DNA of 64,000 nt from Humibacter sp. RRB41. Its GTDB lineage: Bacteria > Actinomycetota > Actinomycetes > Actinomycetales > Microbacteriaceae. Positions 26,771 through 36,013 of this stretch are shown here, in pieces (position 1 is the stretch's first letter; every line of letters begins with the position of its first letter). Below the pieces are notes generated by a model. The model had not been told where the DNA came from. It saw only the letters and a program-made list of their open reading frames with translations, and did not search any database. The position numbers and the translations under genes are program-made. The stretch covers positions 248,001-312,000 of the forward strand of contig NZ_JAKWJQ010000001.1 of the NCBI RefSeq assembly GCF_022761015.1, written 5' to 3'.

Positions 26771-27791
26771 AAGCGAGAAAGATGCCATGCCCGCTGCCCC
26801 GCTGCTCGAGGTCGACGACCTGCGGGTCGCCTTCCGCACCCGCGACGGTGTCGTCAACGCCGTCAACGGGCTGTCCTTCACCGTCGGCCGCGGCGAGGTG
26901 CTCGGCATCGTCGGCGAGTCCGGCTCGGGTAAGTCGATGGCGATGTACTCGATGATGGGCCTGCTCGACAATCCGAACGCGACGGTCACCGGGTCGGCCC
27001 GGTTCGAGGGCACGGAACTGATCGGCATGCCGCTGCCCAAGCTGAACCGTCTGCGAGGAAGCAGCATCGCGATGATCTTCCAAGACCCGATGACAGCGCT
27101 CACCCCGGTGTACACGGTGGGGTGGCAGATCGTGGAGCAGATCCGCACGCACGAGAAGGTGTCATCGCAGGCAGCGTGGAAGCGGGCGATCGCGCTGCTC
27201 GACGAGGTGGGCATCCCGGATGCCGCCCGCCGCGCCAAGTCGTACCCCCACGAGTTCTCAGGAGGCATGCGCCAGCGCGTGATGATCGCGATGTCGCTGG
27301 CGTGTCATCCGTCGCTCCTGATCGCCGACGAGCCCACCACGGCGCTCGACGTGACGACGCAGCGGCAGATCCTCGAACTCATCCGCGACCTGCAGGCCAA
27401 GTACGGATCGTCGGTCATCATGATCACCCACGACATGGGCGTGATCTCCGAGATCGCCGACCGGGTGATCGTGATGTACGCGGGACGCGCCGTGGAGCTC
27501 GGAGGCAAGTCGCAGGTGGTGCGCTCGCCGCGGCATCCGTACACCTGGGGTCTGCTCGGAGCGATACCGCGACCCGGTCAGCGGGGACAGCGGCTGGCCA
27601 CCATTCCAGGGCTACCGCCCGGACCGCACGACGACCAGATCGGTTGTCCGTTCCGCTCCCGCTGCCGCTTCGCCATGGACGAGTGCTCCGAGATGCCGCA
27701 GCTCCGCGCTACGGGCGAGGCCGCGGACCATCTGGATGCCTGCTGGCTGTCCGGCGATGCCAGGAAGTCATTGCGAGGGGAGATCGCATGA
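26763..27791 (+). CDS. ABC transporter ATP-binding protein, DppD type
   Basis: A 342-residue ATPase with Walker [10 protein letters not shown]-loop [11 protein letters not shown], signature [14 protein letters not shown], Walker [13 protein letters not shown] and an H-loop ITHD. The C-terminal oligopeptide/dipeptide extension includes the Cys cluster [14 protein letters not shown], known in this class to carry an iron-sulfur cluster in some members. The GTG at 26763 overlaps the permease stop by 8 bases. Confidence 0.92.
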   Translation: MPESEKDAMPAAPLLEVDDLRVAFRTRDGVVNAVNGLSFTVGRGEVLGIVGESGSGKSMAMYSMMGLLDNPNATVTGSARFEGTELIGMPLPKLNRLRGSSIAMIFQDPMTALTPVYTVGWQIVEQIRTHEKVSSQAAWKRAIALLDEVGIPDAARRAKSYPHEFSGGMRQRVMIAMSLACHPSLLIADEPTTALDVTTQRQILELIRDLQAKYGSSVIMITHDMGVISEIADRVIVMYAGRAVELGGKSQVVRSPRHPYTWGLLGAIPRPGQRGQRLATIPGLPPGPHDDQIGCPFRSRCRFAMDECSEMPQLRATGEAADHLDACWLSGDARKSLRGEIA

Positions 27792-28783
27792 GCGAGACCA
27801 TTCTGCGCGCCGACGACGTGGTGAAGCAGTTCGCCCTGCGCGGCAGGCACAGGGGAACGATCAAGGCGGTCGACGGGGTCAGCCTCGAGGTGAAGGCCGG
27901 AGAGACGCTCGGGATCGTCGGCGAGTCCGGCTGTGGCAAGTCGACGTTCGGGCAGTGCCTCACGCGCCTGGTCGACGTGACGAGCGGAACGATTCAGTTC
28001 GAGGGCACCGATATCTCGAAGCTGTCGCGCAGGCAGCTGAGGCCGGTGCGAAGCCGGCTGCAGATGGTGTTCCAGGACCCATATTCGTCGCTCAACCCGC
28101 GCATGCGCGTCGGCGACATCGTTGCCGAGCCCATGCGCATCCACAAGACAGGTGACCGGCGTGCGATTCAGGCTCGGGTGGCCGATCTGCTGGAGCGTGT
28201 CGGCTTCGACGCGAGTATGGCCGGCCGGTTTCCGCACGAGTTCTCCGGCGGTCAGCGGCAGCGCATCGGCATCGCGCGAGCGCTCGCGTTGAACCCGAGC
28301 GTGCTCGTCGCCGACGAGCCGGTCTCGGCCCTCGACGTCTCGGTGCAGGCACAGGTGCTCAACCTGCTGGCCGACCTGCAGGATGAGTTCGGGCTGACCT
28401 ACGTGTTCATCGCGCACGACCTCGGCGTCGTCGAGCACGTCTCCGACCGGGTCGCCGTGATGTACCTCGGCGAGATCGTCGAACTGGCGGATGCCGAGGA
28501 ACTGTACGCGTCGCCCGCGCATCATTACACGGCGGCCCTGCTGTCGGCGATCCCGCAGCTCGACGGCGAGGCGGAGCCGGAACGCGAGCGCATCGTCCTC
28601 ACCGGCGACGTGCCCAGCCCCGCGAACAAGCCGAGCGGATGCCCGTTCCACCCGCGCTGTCCCGCCGCGACCGAGATCTGCCGCACCGAGCATCCGGTGC
28701 TGCATGAGGAGGGCGGGCGAGCGGTCGCATGCCACCATCCGCTGCCGTTGCGCGTGCTCTCGAGTGCGGAGCGCGGAGCGTGA
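27788..28783 (+). CDS. ABC transporter ATP-binding protein, DppF type
   Basis: A 331-residue ATPase with Walker [10 protein letters not shown]-loop [13 protein letters not shown], signature [16 protein letters not shown], Walker [13 protein letters not shown] and H-loop IAHD. The C-terminal extension carries [14 protein letters not shown]. It starts at an ATG overlapping the DppD stop (ATGA) and ends the five-gene importer. It pairs with the DppD-type protein as a heterodimeric motor. Confidence 0.92.
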   Translation: MSETILRADDVVKQFALRGRHRGTIKAVDGVSLEVKAGETLGIVGESGCGKSTFGQCLTRLVDVTSGTIQFEGTDISKLSRRQLRPVRSRLQMVFQDPYSSLNPRMRVGDIVAEPMRIHKTGDRRAIQARVADLLERVGFDASMAGRFPHEFSGGQRQRIGIARALALNPSVLVADEPVSALDVSVQAQVLNLLADLQDEFGLTYVFIAHDLGVVEHVSDRVAVMYLGEIVELADAEELYASPAHHYTAALLSAIPQLDGEAEPERERIVLTGDVPSPANKPSGCPFHPRCPAATEICRTEHPVLHEEGGRAVACHHPLPLRVLSSAERGA

Positions 28784-28847
28784 TGGCACGCGGTGTCGGG
28801 GTGCCTATGCCGGCCATGCGTCGCACAGGGCTGCGGTAGGCGTCGTC

Positions 28848-29618
28848 GTGGCGTACATCACGGTGTCGGGGGCCGACGTGTATCACGAGGTGGCCGGCGA
28901 TGGTCCGCCGTTGCTGCTGCTGCACGGCGGGTACTGCTCGATCGAGACGATGCGGGCTCAGATCGATGACCTGTCGCGTGCCTATCGGGTCTATGCACCG
29001 GAGCGGCCGGGTCACGGTCGCACCGCTGACCGCGAGGGGCCGATCACGTTCGACGGCATCGTGACCGACATCATCGGCTACATGGATGCCGTCGGCCTGG
29101 CGGACGCCCACCTGCTCGGCTTCAGCGATGGCGGCATCGCCGGCCTGTTGCTGGCCCTCGATCGCGCGGAGCGGGTTCGGTCCCTCGTGGCGATCGGCGC
29201 GAACCTCGATCCTTCGGGACTCGTCGAGGGCGACGACGCGATCGACAAGTCGGGAGCGGACGGTCACGTGCCGGCCGATCCGCTCGTGCGCGAACTGGAG
29301 CAGAAGATGCAGGCCGACTACGACCGGCTCAGCCCCGACGGTCCGGAGCACGCCGAGGTCATGCGCGAGAAGCTGGCGCAGCTCTGGCAGAACGAGCCGT
29401 GCATCCCGGTCGCGCGTCTTGCGAGCGTGACGGCGCCGACCCTGGTGATGGCGGGCGACCATGACTCGATCACGACCAAGCACACGGTGCGGATCGCCGA
29501 GGGCATCCCGCACGCGCAACTCTGCATCGTGCCCGGCGCAAGCCACCTGGTGATGATGGAGCGGCCCGCGTTGGTGAACCGGATCGTCGCGGAGTTCCTC
29601 GGCGCAGTGGCGGGCTGA
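28848..29618 (+). CDS. Alpha/beta hydrolase
   Basis: A 256-residue alpha/beta hydrolase. The oxyanion region is LLLLHGGYCS, the nucleophile elbow is LLGFSDGGIAG (Ser), the acid lies in AGDHDSITT and the catalytic His in PGASHLVMMERP. The GTG at 28848 is chosen because the fold begins immediately (AYITVSGADVYHEV); no clear ribosome-binding site supports it. It follows the ABC operon by 64 bases on the same strand and could be read through from it, but its substrate is unknown. Confidence 0.82.
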   Translation: MAYITVSGADVYHEVAGDGPPLLLLHGGYCSIETMRAQIDDLSRAYRVYAPERPGHGRTADREGPITFDGIVTDIIGYMDAVGLADAHLLGFSDGGIAGLLLALDRAERVRSLVAIGANLDPSGLVEGDDAIDKSGADGHVPADPLVRELEQKMQADYDRLSPDGPEHAEVMREKLAQLWQNEPCIPVARLASVTAPTLVMAGDHDSITTKHTVRIAEGIPHAQLCIVPGASHLVMMERPALVNRIVAEFLGAVAG

Positions 29619-29647
29619 CGTTCGGTGCCATCGCCTCAGCCGCTGAG

Positions 29648-30727
29648 CTAGAACGCGCCGAGACCCAGCGCGACGAGCAGCCCGGCAATGGTCCAGAACC
29701 GCACGACGATGGTCACTTCGCGCCAGCCCATCAGCTCGAAGGTGTGGTGGATCGGGGTCATGAGGAAGATGCGCTTGCCGTGCGTCGCCTTGAAGTACGC
29801 GCGCTGGACGATCACCGATCCGGCCTCGATGACGAAGAGGCCGCCGATCAGAATGAGCAGCAATTCCGTGCGGGTTTCGATCGCGAGAGCGCACAGCGCG
29901 CCGCCGAGGCCGAGTGATCCGGTGTCGCCCATGATGATCTTCGCCGGGCTGGTGTTCCACCAGAGAAAGCCGATGAGTGCGCCGCAGATCGCCGCAGCGA
30001 CGATCGCGAGCGACAGCGGATCGTTCGTCGTGTAACACGTGCTCCTGTCGGACATGACGCTGCAGCCGAGCTGGTTGAACTGCCAGAAGCCGATGAAGAC
30101 ATAGGAGCCGATCGCGAGAATGGATGCTCCTGCAGCGAGGCCATCCAATCCGTCCGCGAGATTCACGCCGTTGGTCGCTGCGGCGGCGAGAACGTTGATC
30201 CAGAGCAGGTAGAGGACGACCCCGACCAACGGGACGGCGGTCGCGATCTTCGCGAGGTCGAGGGCCGGGATGTCACGGATGGCCGAGATCGCCATCGACG
30301 CGGGGGTGTAGCCATGCTCGTTCGGGAACTGGATCGCGAGCAGGCCGTACACCGTCGCGACGATCACCTGTCCAGCGATCTTGGCCCAGCCGGTGAGGCC
30401 GAGGCTGCGCTGGTTGCGCACCTTGAGAAAGTCGTCGACGAATCCGACGGCGCCCATGCCGACGAGCATCAGCAGGATGAGCAGCGATGATGCAGAAATA
30501 CCGTCGCCTCCATTGAGCAGCGCCGAGACGAAAAATCCGAACAGGGCCGCCAGGGTGATCACGAGGCCGCCCATCGTGGGCGTGCCACGCTTCGCGTGGT
30601 GCGACTCGGGACCATCGTCGCGGATGAACTGGCCGAGTCCCCACCGCTTGAACAGACGGACGACGAGCGGAGTGAGGAAGAGGGAGAAGACGAGAGCGAG
30701 GGCGCCGGCGGTCAGAAGCGTCCTCAC
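29648..30727 (-). CDS. MraY-type phospho-MurNAc-pentapeptide transferase, isolated copy
   Basis: A 359-residue integral membrane enzyme of the MraY family, which transfers phospho-MurNAc-pentapeptide to undecaprenyl phosphate to make lipid I. It has ten predicted helices and the conserved [22 protein letters not shown] (Asp98, Asp99), [13 protein letters not shown] and [10 protein letters not shown]. The HHH motif is altered to HHT (His327, His328, Thr329 in PIHHTFE). The GTG at 30727 is chosen because canonical MraY begins at VRTLL; a GTG at 30757 is possible. It is not in a division and cell-wall cluster: neighbours are a hydrolase and a ferritin-like gene, suggesting a second copy. Confidence 0.88.
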   Translation of the reverse strand: MRTLLTAGALALVFSLFLTPLVVRLFKRWGLGQFIRDDGPESHHAKRGTPTMGGLVITLAALFGFFVSALLNGGDGISASSLLILLMLVGMGAVGFVDDFLKVRNQRSLGLTGWAKIAGQVIVATVYGLLAIQFPNEHGYTPASMAISAIRDIPALDLAKIATAVPLVGVVLYLLWINVLAAAATNGVNLADGLDGLAAGASILAIGSYVFIGFWQFNQLGCSVMSDRSTCYTTNDPLSLAIVAAAICGALIGFLWWNTSPAKIIMGDTGSLGLGGALCALAIETRTELLLILIGGLFVIEAGSVIVQRAYFKATHGKRIFLMTPIHHTFELMGWREVTIVVRFWTIAGLLVALGLGAF

Positions 30728-30941
30728 GCGGACGATGCTTCCAGGAGTCGCCGACACAGGTCAGGTCTTCGAGCGGTAGATGTGTCGTTCGTTCAGGATG
30801 TGCGATCGGTACGTCGACCTGGGCCGCGGGCGCGAACGGCGGTTTGTCACCCTGGATACATGCCGGGCGCAACCGGCGGACCTTAGCGTCGAAAGGACGG
30901 GCTGCTCGAACGCCCGGAAAGGACGAGGGGGGGGTTGTGTG

Positions 30942-31712
30942 ATGAGTTTCGACCAGTGGGTGACGTACTTCCGGCGCAATCGCGGGCGGCAGGAGCGTAT
31001 CGAGGCCGGCGTCGACTGGGACGCATCGTGCTCGATGACGGAAAACGAGCGTGCCGCGCTGGTTCGATCGTTCCAGCGCTTCGAACTGGGAGAGTCCGGT
31101 GAGGGCCACGAACTGCTGCGGAAGGCGGCGCGTGCCGGCGACCCGGAGTACCTGGAAGCTTTGAAAGGCCTTGTGGTCGAGGAGCAGCGGCACTCTGCTC
31201 TCTTCGGGCGAGGGCTTCGCCACATGGGCGCATCCAGCTTGCCGGCTCATTGGTCCGATGGTGCCTTCACGGCGTTGCGGCATGCGCTCGGCTTGCGCAC
31301 GGAGATCGGCCTCTTCCTTGTCGCCGAAACCGTTGCACTCGGCTATTTCCGTGGGCTCGCCGAGCACGGTCCTGACGAAGTGATCCGCGGAATCGGGGAG
31401 CGCATCGTGACGGACGAGGTCGAACACGTGCGTTTCCAGATCGATCGGTTGCGTCTGGGATTCGCCGGCTCCACGAGCATTGCGCGGTTCGCGGCGCGAG
31501 GAGCGCTGTCGGTGGTCGCGGCCGGAGCGGCGACGGTGCTGGTCGTGGATCACCGAGCCGCCCTGAGGGCGGTGGGCTTCAGCCTCTACGGGTACTGGTC
31601 AGACGGACTCCGCACCTTCGCGCGGGCCGCTTCGGCTGCCTTCGGCAAGGAGTCACGGATGCTCGGCCCCAGTTTGCCGGCCGACTCAGTGCTGCAGGCC
31701 CCTTCCCGCTGA
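30942..31712 (+). CDS. Ferritin-like di-iron protein with hydrophobic C-terminal helix
   Basis: A 256-residue protein with ligand patterns of the ferritin-like superfamily: EEQRH (Glu80/Glu81/His84), a Glu in VAETVALGYF, and DEVEHVRFQ near residue 165, as in di-iron carboxylate oxidases. A hydrophobic stretch follows at about 185-205 (RGALSVVAAGAATVLVV), and this may attach it to the membrane. The ATG at 30942 follows a G-rich ribosome-binding region. No specific family is recognised; it might be an oxidase, hydroxylase or iron-handling protein. It is divergent from the mraY-like gene. Confidence 0.7.
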   Translation: MSFDQWVTYFRRNRGRQERIEAGVDWDASCSMTENERAALVRSFQRFELGESGEGHELLRKAARAGDPEYLEALKGLVVEEQRHSALFGRGLRHMGASSLPAHWSDGAFTALRHALGLRTEIGLFLVAETVALGYFRGLAEHGPDEVIRGIGERIVTDEVEHVRFQIDRLRLGFAGSTSIARFAARGALSVVAAGAATVLVVDHRAALRAVGFSLYGYWSDGLRTFARAASAAFGKESRMLGPSLPADSVLQAPSR

Positions 31713-31784
31713 CGCATCGAGCTGCGCGGCATCTTCAGTGGCTCGGCGAACGGAGGCGGGGCGGGGCGATGGAATGATCGTGCT

Positions 31785-32318
31785 GTGGATACTCAGATCA
31801 GCGAACTTGCTCGGGATATCGATGCGGCATGCCGGCTCTCCGGCGAGTTCACGCTCAGAAGCGGTTTGATCGCCACGGAGTACTTCGACAAGTACCGATT
31901 CGAGACCGACCCTGTTCTGCTGTGCCGCGTGGCCGCCGCGATGGTACCGCTCCTGCCACCCGACACCGAAGTGCTGGGAGGGCTGGAGCTCGGCGGGGTG
32001 CCGATCGCGACGATGGTCAGTTCCTTGACCGGACTGCCCGCCCTGTTCGTGAGGAAAGAACCGAAGGGATATGGCACGAGGAAGCTCGCGGAGGGCGATG
32101 ATGTGGAAGGCGCGCGAGTGACCCTGATCGAGGACGTGATCACCACCGGAGGCGCGGTGCGGAACGCCGCGATCGCCCTTCGCACTCTCGGCGCACGGGT
32201 TCATACCGTCGTCTGCGCGATCGACCGATCCGAGCCCGGCCAGAACGTCCTCGAGTCGATCGGGTTGACCACCACATCCGTCTTGACCAAGAGGATGCTC
32301 GACGACGCACGCGCATAG
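31785..32318 (+). CDS. pyrE: Orotate phosphoribosyltransferase
   Basis: A 177-residue phosphoribosyltransferase that converts orotate and PRPP to OMP in pyrimidine synthesis. It has FTLRSGLIATEYFDKYRFE, the orotate-binding N-terminal block, RKEPKGYGTRKLAEG, the flexible catalytic loop, and the PRPP motif LIEDVITTGGAV. The GTG at 31785 has no Shine-Dalgarno site, but AATGAT lies 6 bases upstream. It stands alone, away from other pyr genes in this window. Confidence 0.9.
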   Translation: MDTQISELARDIDAACRLSGEFTLRSGLIATEYFDKYRFETDPVLLCRVAAAMVPLLPPDTEVLGGLELGGVPIATMVSSLTGLPALFVRKEPKGYGTRKLAEGDDVEGARVTLIEDVITTGGAVRNAAIALRTLGARVHTVVCAIDRSEPGQNVLESIGLTTTSVLTKRMLDDARA

Positions 32319-32378
32319 CGCGGCGCACGCGTGGCTGCGGATGAGCGGATGCCCGCCGGCGCGATAGCGTAGAAGGCT

Positions 32379-32441
32379 ATGGCTGCTGGGCGCGACGAGA
32401 CGGTGATCGAGCGGCACGTGCGCGCTCGGATCGCGCTGTGA
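32379..32441 (+). CDS. 20-residue leader ORF coupled to the MFS gene
   Basis: The ATG at 32379 opens a 20-codon frame, M-A-A-G-R-D-E-T-V-I-E-R-H-V-R-A-R-I-A-L, whose TGA overlaps the GTG start of the MFS gene (GTGA at 32438-32441). A TAGCGT box lies 8 bases before the ATG. Translation of this frame could deliver ribosomes to the MFS gene, which lacks its own clear ribosome-binding site. It may be a regulatory peptide or only a coupling device. Confidence 0.4.
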   Translation: MAAGRDETVIERHVRARIAL

Positions 32442-33685
32442 GCGACCTCGGGTTCAGGGCATACGGCAAGCTGCTCTCGGTACCCTCCCGCACGCTGATG
32501 GTGGTCGCCGGCCTGCTCGCGCGCACCCCGATCGCGGTGCTCGGGTTCGGCTTCCTCTATTTCGCCCACGCGAGCACCGGCTCGTATGCTCTCGGTGGTC
32601 TCACCTCCGGCCTCGCCATCGCTTCGATGGGCCTCGTCGGGCCGCTTGCCGGACGCGTCGCAGACCGGCGCGGGCAGCGGCAGCTGCTGCTGGCATCCGC
32701 GATCACGCATCCGCTCGCAGTCGCGGGCGCCGTCGCCAGCGGCTACCTCGGCTCGATGGTCGGCCTCGTCATCATGTCGGTGTTCTGCGGCGTCACGGTC
32801 GCACCCGTCGGCGCCTTCATGCGCGCCCGCTGGTCGACGATCGTGGAGGACACGTTCCTGCTGCGCACGGCGTTCGCCATCGAGGCGGTCGCAGACGAGA
32901 TCGTCTGGGTGTTCGGTCCGGCGGTCGCCGCATTCCTCGCCGCTGGAGTCGCACCGGCGGGCGGGCTCATCCTGTCCGGGATCATCGGCCCGCTCGGCGC
33001 TCTCTTCCTGCGGATGATGCCAGACGCGAAACCGCTGCCCAGAACCGAGCACACCCATCGACCCGACCAGCTCTTGCGTTCGGCGCCCTTCGTCATCCTC
33101 CTGGTCGCGAGCTTCGCAACCGGAATCGGCTTCGGCATCAACGACCTGTCGATCGTCTCGCTCGCGACGGCCGGCGGCGTGCCGGCACTCGCGGGCACTG
33201 TGCTCACTGTCTACTCCATCGGCAGCGCCCTGGGCGGGTTCGTCTTCGGCGCACTGTCCACCAGGCTGCGCTCGCGACAGATGCTCGTCGGCACATCGCT
33301 GGCACTGTTCATCACCTGGGCATCGCTCGCGCTCGCCCCCAGCATCTGGTGGTTCTACCCGCTCGGCTTCTTCGCGGGCGCGACGATCGCCCCGCTGATG
33401 ATCTCGGTCAACCACATCGCGCAGGAGATCGTCGCGCCCGAGATCGTCACAGAGGCGCTCGCGTGGCTGAACACGTTCGTCATCTGCGGGATGTCCATCG
33501 GCTCGTTCGCCGGCGGCCTCATCAACGACGCGGCCGGCCCGCGGACCGCGTTCGTGGTCGTCGCATGCTCGTCCGTTGTGCCGATCCTGCTGGTACTCAT
33601 GGGGCTCCGGGCATTCAAGACCGTCGGACGTGCGCCTGTCCCCAGTACGGGGCAAGCCGGCGGTGGGGAGCCCGGCCGATCCTAG
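32438..33685 (+). CDS. MFS transporter
   Basis: A 415-residue major facilitator protein with about 12 helices. The MFS loop 2-3 motif appears as GPLAGRVADRRGQRQ, and the second half repeats the fold around GGFVFGALSTRLRSRQ. It is of the kind often annotated as a drug or metabolite exporter; the substrate is unknown. It follows pyrE by 119 bases and is preceded by a short coupled leader frame. Confidence 0.85.
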   Translation: MSDLGFRAYGKLLSVPSRTLMVVAGLLARTPIAVLGFGFLYFAHASTGSYALGGLTSGLAIASMGLVGPLAGRVADRRGQRQLLLASAITHPLAVAGAVASGYLGSMVGLVIMSVFCGVTVAPVGAFMRARWSTIVEDTFLLRTAFAIEAVADEIVWVFGPAVAAFLAAGVAPAGGLILSGIIGPLGALFLRMMPDAKPLPRTEHTHRPDQLLRSAPFVILLVASFATGIGFGINDLSIVSLATAGGVPALAGTVLTVYSIGSALGGFVFGALSTRLRSRQMLVGTSLALFITWASLALAPSIWWFYPLGFFAGATIAPLMISVNHIAQEIVAPEIVTEALAWLNTFVICGMSIGSFAGGLINDAAGPRTAFVVVACSSVVPILLVLMGLRAFKTVGRAPVPSTGQAGGGEPGRS

Positions 33686-33688
33686 AAT
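33683..33688 (+). promoter_or_regulatory. -10 box of leaderless promoter
   Basis: TAGAAT lies exactly 6 bases before the ATG at 33695, in a gap of only 9 bases after the MFS stop. The gene downstream therefore probably has its own promoter inside the end of the MFS gene. Confidence 0.5.
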
Positions 33689-33694
33689 CTCCCC

Positions 33695-34963
33695 ATGATC
33701 GGCTGGGGGCGAGCCATCGGGGTCGTCGCTGTCGCCGCCGTCGCGGCGATCGCGATCGTGACCGCGCCGACGGCAGCTCACGCGGTGACGAACACCGAGT
33801 TGGACAAACTCTGGACGATGACGCCGAAGCAGGCGCAGGCATATCTGCTCAAGCATCCTGAGACGGCCGTCGACCTCGCGAACTCCGACAGTTCCTATGT
33901 CGACGAGCTCTGGAACGATGCGACTCCGAAGCAGCGCCGCAAAGCGCTGAAGTCGGCGCCGGAGCTGATCGGCAACCTCGAAGGTGTCGATTACACCGAT
34001 CGCGACCGTGCGAACCGGCTCTACCTCGCACAGGCGCTGAAGGCCACGACCAAGAAGGTCGCGGCGAAGCCCAGGGACGAGGCCGCACAGTTCAGGCTGA
34101 GGGCGCTCAAGGCGGTGAAGGCATCCCTGCGCGCAACGCACCGACCGCGGAGGTATCTCGTCGAGCTCACGCCTGCCCCGAGACCCTTGGCGGCGGTCGC
34201 GGTGGGCGACCCGGACACCGCGCAACAGGTCACGTTCGACGTGCCGGGCATGGGCACGTACTCCGACGACATGCAGCTGTGGGCGCAGGCCGCCCAGAAC
34301 GTGTACGACGAACAGGGGAAGGCGGGTGCTCCGGCCGAGCGCTCGGTCGTCGCGTGGATCGGATACGTCACGCCTCCGCCGGGCATCGACGCCACGCTCG
34401 GCGAGTACGCGGCACAGGGTGCGCCGCGTCTGGTGTCAGCGCTCGAAGGGTTCATCGCGAGCAGGAGCGGGGATCCCGACGTCGATCTGAGCGTCGTCGC
34501 GCATTCATACGGCACGACGACCGCAGCGAACGCGCTGGCATCCGTGCACCTCGGCATCTTCGCGTTCGTGATGCTCGGGTCGGCAGGCGTCGAGGAGAGC
34601 ATTCGGGATGCCCGCGCGCTGCACGCGAAGCACGTGTACGCGGGCGAGGCATCCGGTGACACCCAGGCGCAGTGGGGCAGGCTTTCGCGGCGCGACCCGC
34701 GTGCGCCATCGTTCGGAGCGACGATTCTGCACGTCGAAGGCACGGCGACGAAGCTGCCGGTCACGAACCACGAGCCGATCAAGCACTCGAACTGGAACAA
34801 CGACCCCACCTCGGCCGCCTACGCGAAGTTCAGCGACATGACGGCGCTCGCCAAGAAGTACGGCGAGCATGTGACGACCTTCGGCTATCTGGATGCCGGA
34901 ACCGAGTCGCTCGCGAACACGGCGACCGCGACCGTGCGGTATCCGACCCGTGGGCTGACCTGA
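33695..34963 (+). CDS. Secreted DUF1023-type alpha/beta hydrolase
   Basis: A 422-residue exported protein. A signal peptide (about 1-30, ending ptaAHAV) is followed by a helical region of about 130 residues rich in Lys and Ala, then an alpha/beta hydrolase domain of the DUF1023 type with VTFDVPGMGTYSDDM, the nucleophile elbow VVAHSYGTT and His in NHEPIKHSNW. DUF1023 proteins are common in actinobacteria and mostly uncharacterised. It is converged on by the alpha/beta hydrolase gene at 34995. Confidence 0.83.
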   Translation: MIGWGRAIGVVAVAAVAAIAIVTAPTAAHAVTNTELDKLWTMTPKQAQAYLLKHPETAVDLANSDSSYVDELWNDATPKQRRKALKSAPELIGNLEGVDYTDRDRANRLYLAQALKATTKKVAAKPRDEAAQFRLRALKAVKASLRATHRPRRYLVELTPAPRPLAAVAVGDPDTAQQVTFDVPGMGTYSDDMQLWAQAAQNVYDEQGKAGAPAERSVVAWIGYVTPPPGIDATLGEYAAQGAPRLVSALEGFIASRSGDPDVDLSVVAHSYGTTTAANALASVHLGIFAFVMLGSAGVEESIRDARALHAKHVYAGEASGDTQAQWGRLSRRDPRAPSFGATILHVEGTATKLPVTNHEPIKHSNWNNDPTSAAYAKFSDMTALAKKYGEHVTTFGYLDAGTESLANTATATVRYPTRGLT

Positions 34964-34994
34964 GCGCCCGGTCTCGACCGCGTGAGCGAGCGGG

Positions 34995-35762
34995 TCAGGC
35001 GATGCCGCCATCCGACTCGACACCGGTTGCGTGGGCGATGATCATGGATGCCACCGGCTGAGGGCTGCGGATCATCGCCTCGTGACCGCGGCCGGCGATC
35101 TCGCGCATCTGGGCATCCGGAATCAGCTCTGCGACCCGCGCAACCCATGGCCGCGGGCAGACCCTGTCGACTTCGCCGCGGAGCACGAGGGTGCGGGCTC
35201 TGACGTCGGGCAGAACGTCCTCGACATGGTGCGCCAGCATCTGGCGCAATTTGCGCACGAACCACGCGGGCCCGGCCTTCGCATACTGCACGGTGCCGAG
35301 CCAGAGCACCCGCGGGCTCTCGTCGGCGAGGTCCTGCATCATGCGCCACGCCTGCTGCCGAGCGGTGCGTTCGGCGGGGTTCACCGTCGGGGCGATCAGC
35401 ACTGCGCGCGTCGCGATCTGCGGATGCCTGACCAGCGCCTCGCTGACCACCTGCGTGCCCATCGAGTGCCCGACGAGCACGGGGTCGACGACGTCGAGCG
35501 ACGCGACGAACGCGGCGAGGAAGTCTCCGCTGGATGGCATATCCAACGGGTCGGGTGGTTCGGGCGAGTCGCCGAAGCCCGGAAGATCGACAGCATAGAC
35601 GGGGCCGGCCTTGCCGAGCTCCTCAGCGAGATCGCGGAAGACTCTGTGACCCATGCCGATGCCGTGCACGAGCACGAACGCCGTTCCCGTCGCGGCCCCG
35701 CTGCGGGTGTACACCATCGATCGCCCGTCATGCGCGAACGTGCGGACGACGTCATCGCTCAT
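34995..35762 (-). CDS. Alpha/beta hydrolase
   Basis: A 255-residue cytoplasmic alpha/beta hydrolase: oxyanion motif LVHGIGMGHRVF, nucleophile elbow LVGHSMGTQV (Ser), acid in LRGEVDRVCP and His in IAGRGHEAMI. The cap and substrate pocket give no prediction. The ATG at 35762 has TACCGT exactly 6 bases upstream on its strand and no Shine-Dalgarno, indicating a leaderless mRNA. Confidence 0.85.
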   Translation of the reverse strand: MSDDVVRTFAHDGRSMVYTRSGAATGTAFVLVHGIGMGHRVFRDLAEELGKAGPVYAVDLPGFGDSPEPPDPLDMPSSGDFLAAFVASLDVVDPVLVGHSMGTQVVSEALVRHPQIATRAVLIAPTVNPAERTARQQAWRMMQDLADESPRVLWLGTVQYAKAGPAWFVRKLRQMLAHHVEDVLPDVRARTLVLRGEVDRVCPRPWVARVAELIPDAQMREIAGRGHEAMIRSPQPVASMIIAHATGVESDGGIA

Positions 35763-35768
35763 GCGCCA

Positions 35769-35774
35769 ACGGTA
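35769..35774 (-). promoter_or_regulatory. -10 box of leaderless hydrolase promoter
   Basis: TACCGT on the minus strand lies exactly 6 bases before the ATG at 35762. Confidence 0.5.
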
Positions 35775-36013
35775 TCCCGACCAAGGCGAGGCGGTTCTGC
35801 TCGCATCGTCGTGCGCGGGCCAAAGCTGCCTGGCCTACGCGCAGAGCTTGCCGTTTGCTATGGCAGAGCTGAGCGAAACCGCCGCATTGACTCGGTGAAT
35901 TCGTAGGCCGCTCCACAGCCTCCGACTGCTGCCGGAAAATGCCGCTTCCTACGGTCGACGAGTACTTGGTCGATTCGCGCCGAGTGGACCGTTGACAGCC
36001 GCAAGGAGCATCC

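Noticed and set aside
28491-28847. Upstream extension of the alpha/beta hydrolase at 28848
   Set aside because: The extension overlaps the DppF gene in another frame and is Arg/Ser-rich; the hydrolase fold begins at the GTG at 28848.
32201-34225. 674-codon minus-strand frame spanning pyrE, the MFS gene and the DUF1023 gene
   Set aside because: It is extremely rich in Arg, Asp, Glu and His and crosses three recognisable genes and their gaps, so it is an artefact of codon bias.
34955-34995. Hairpin between the convergent hydrolase genes
   Set aside because: The pairing (CCTGA/TCAGG and CCCG/CGGG) is short and asymmetric, so it was not listed as a terminator.
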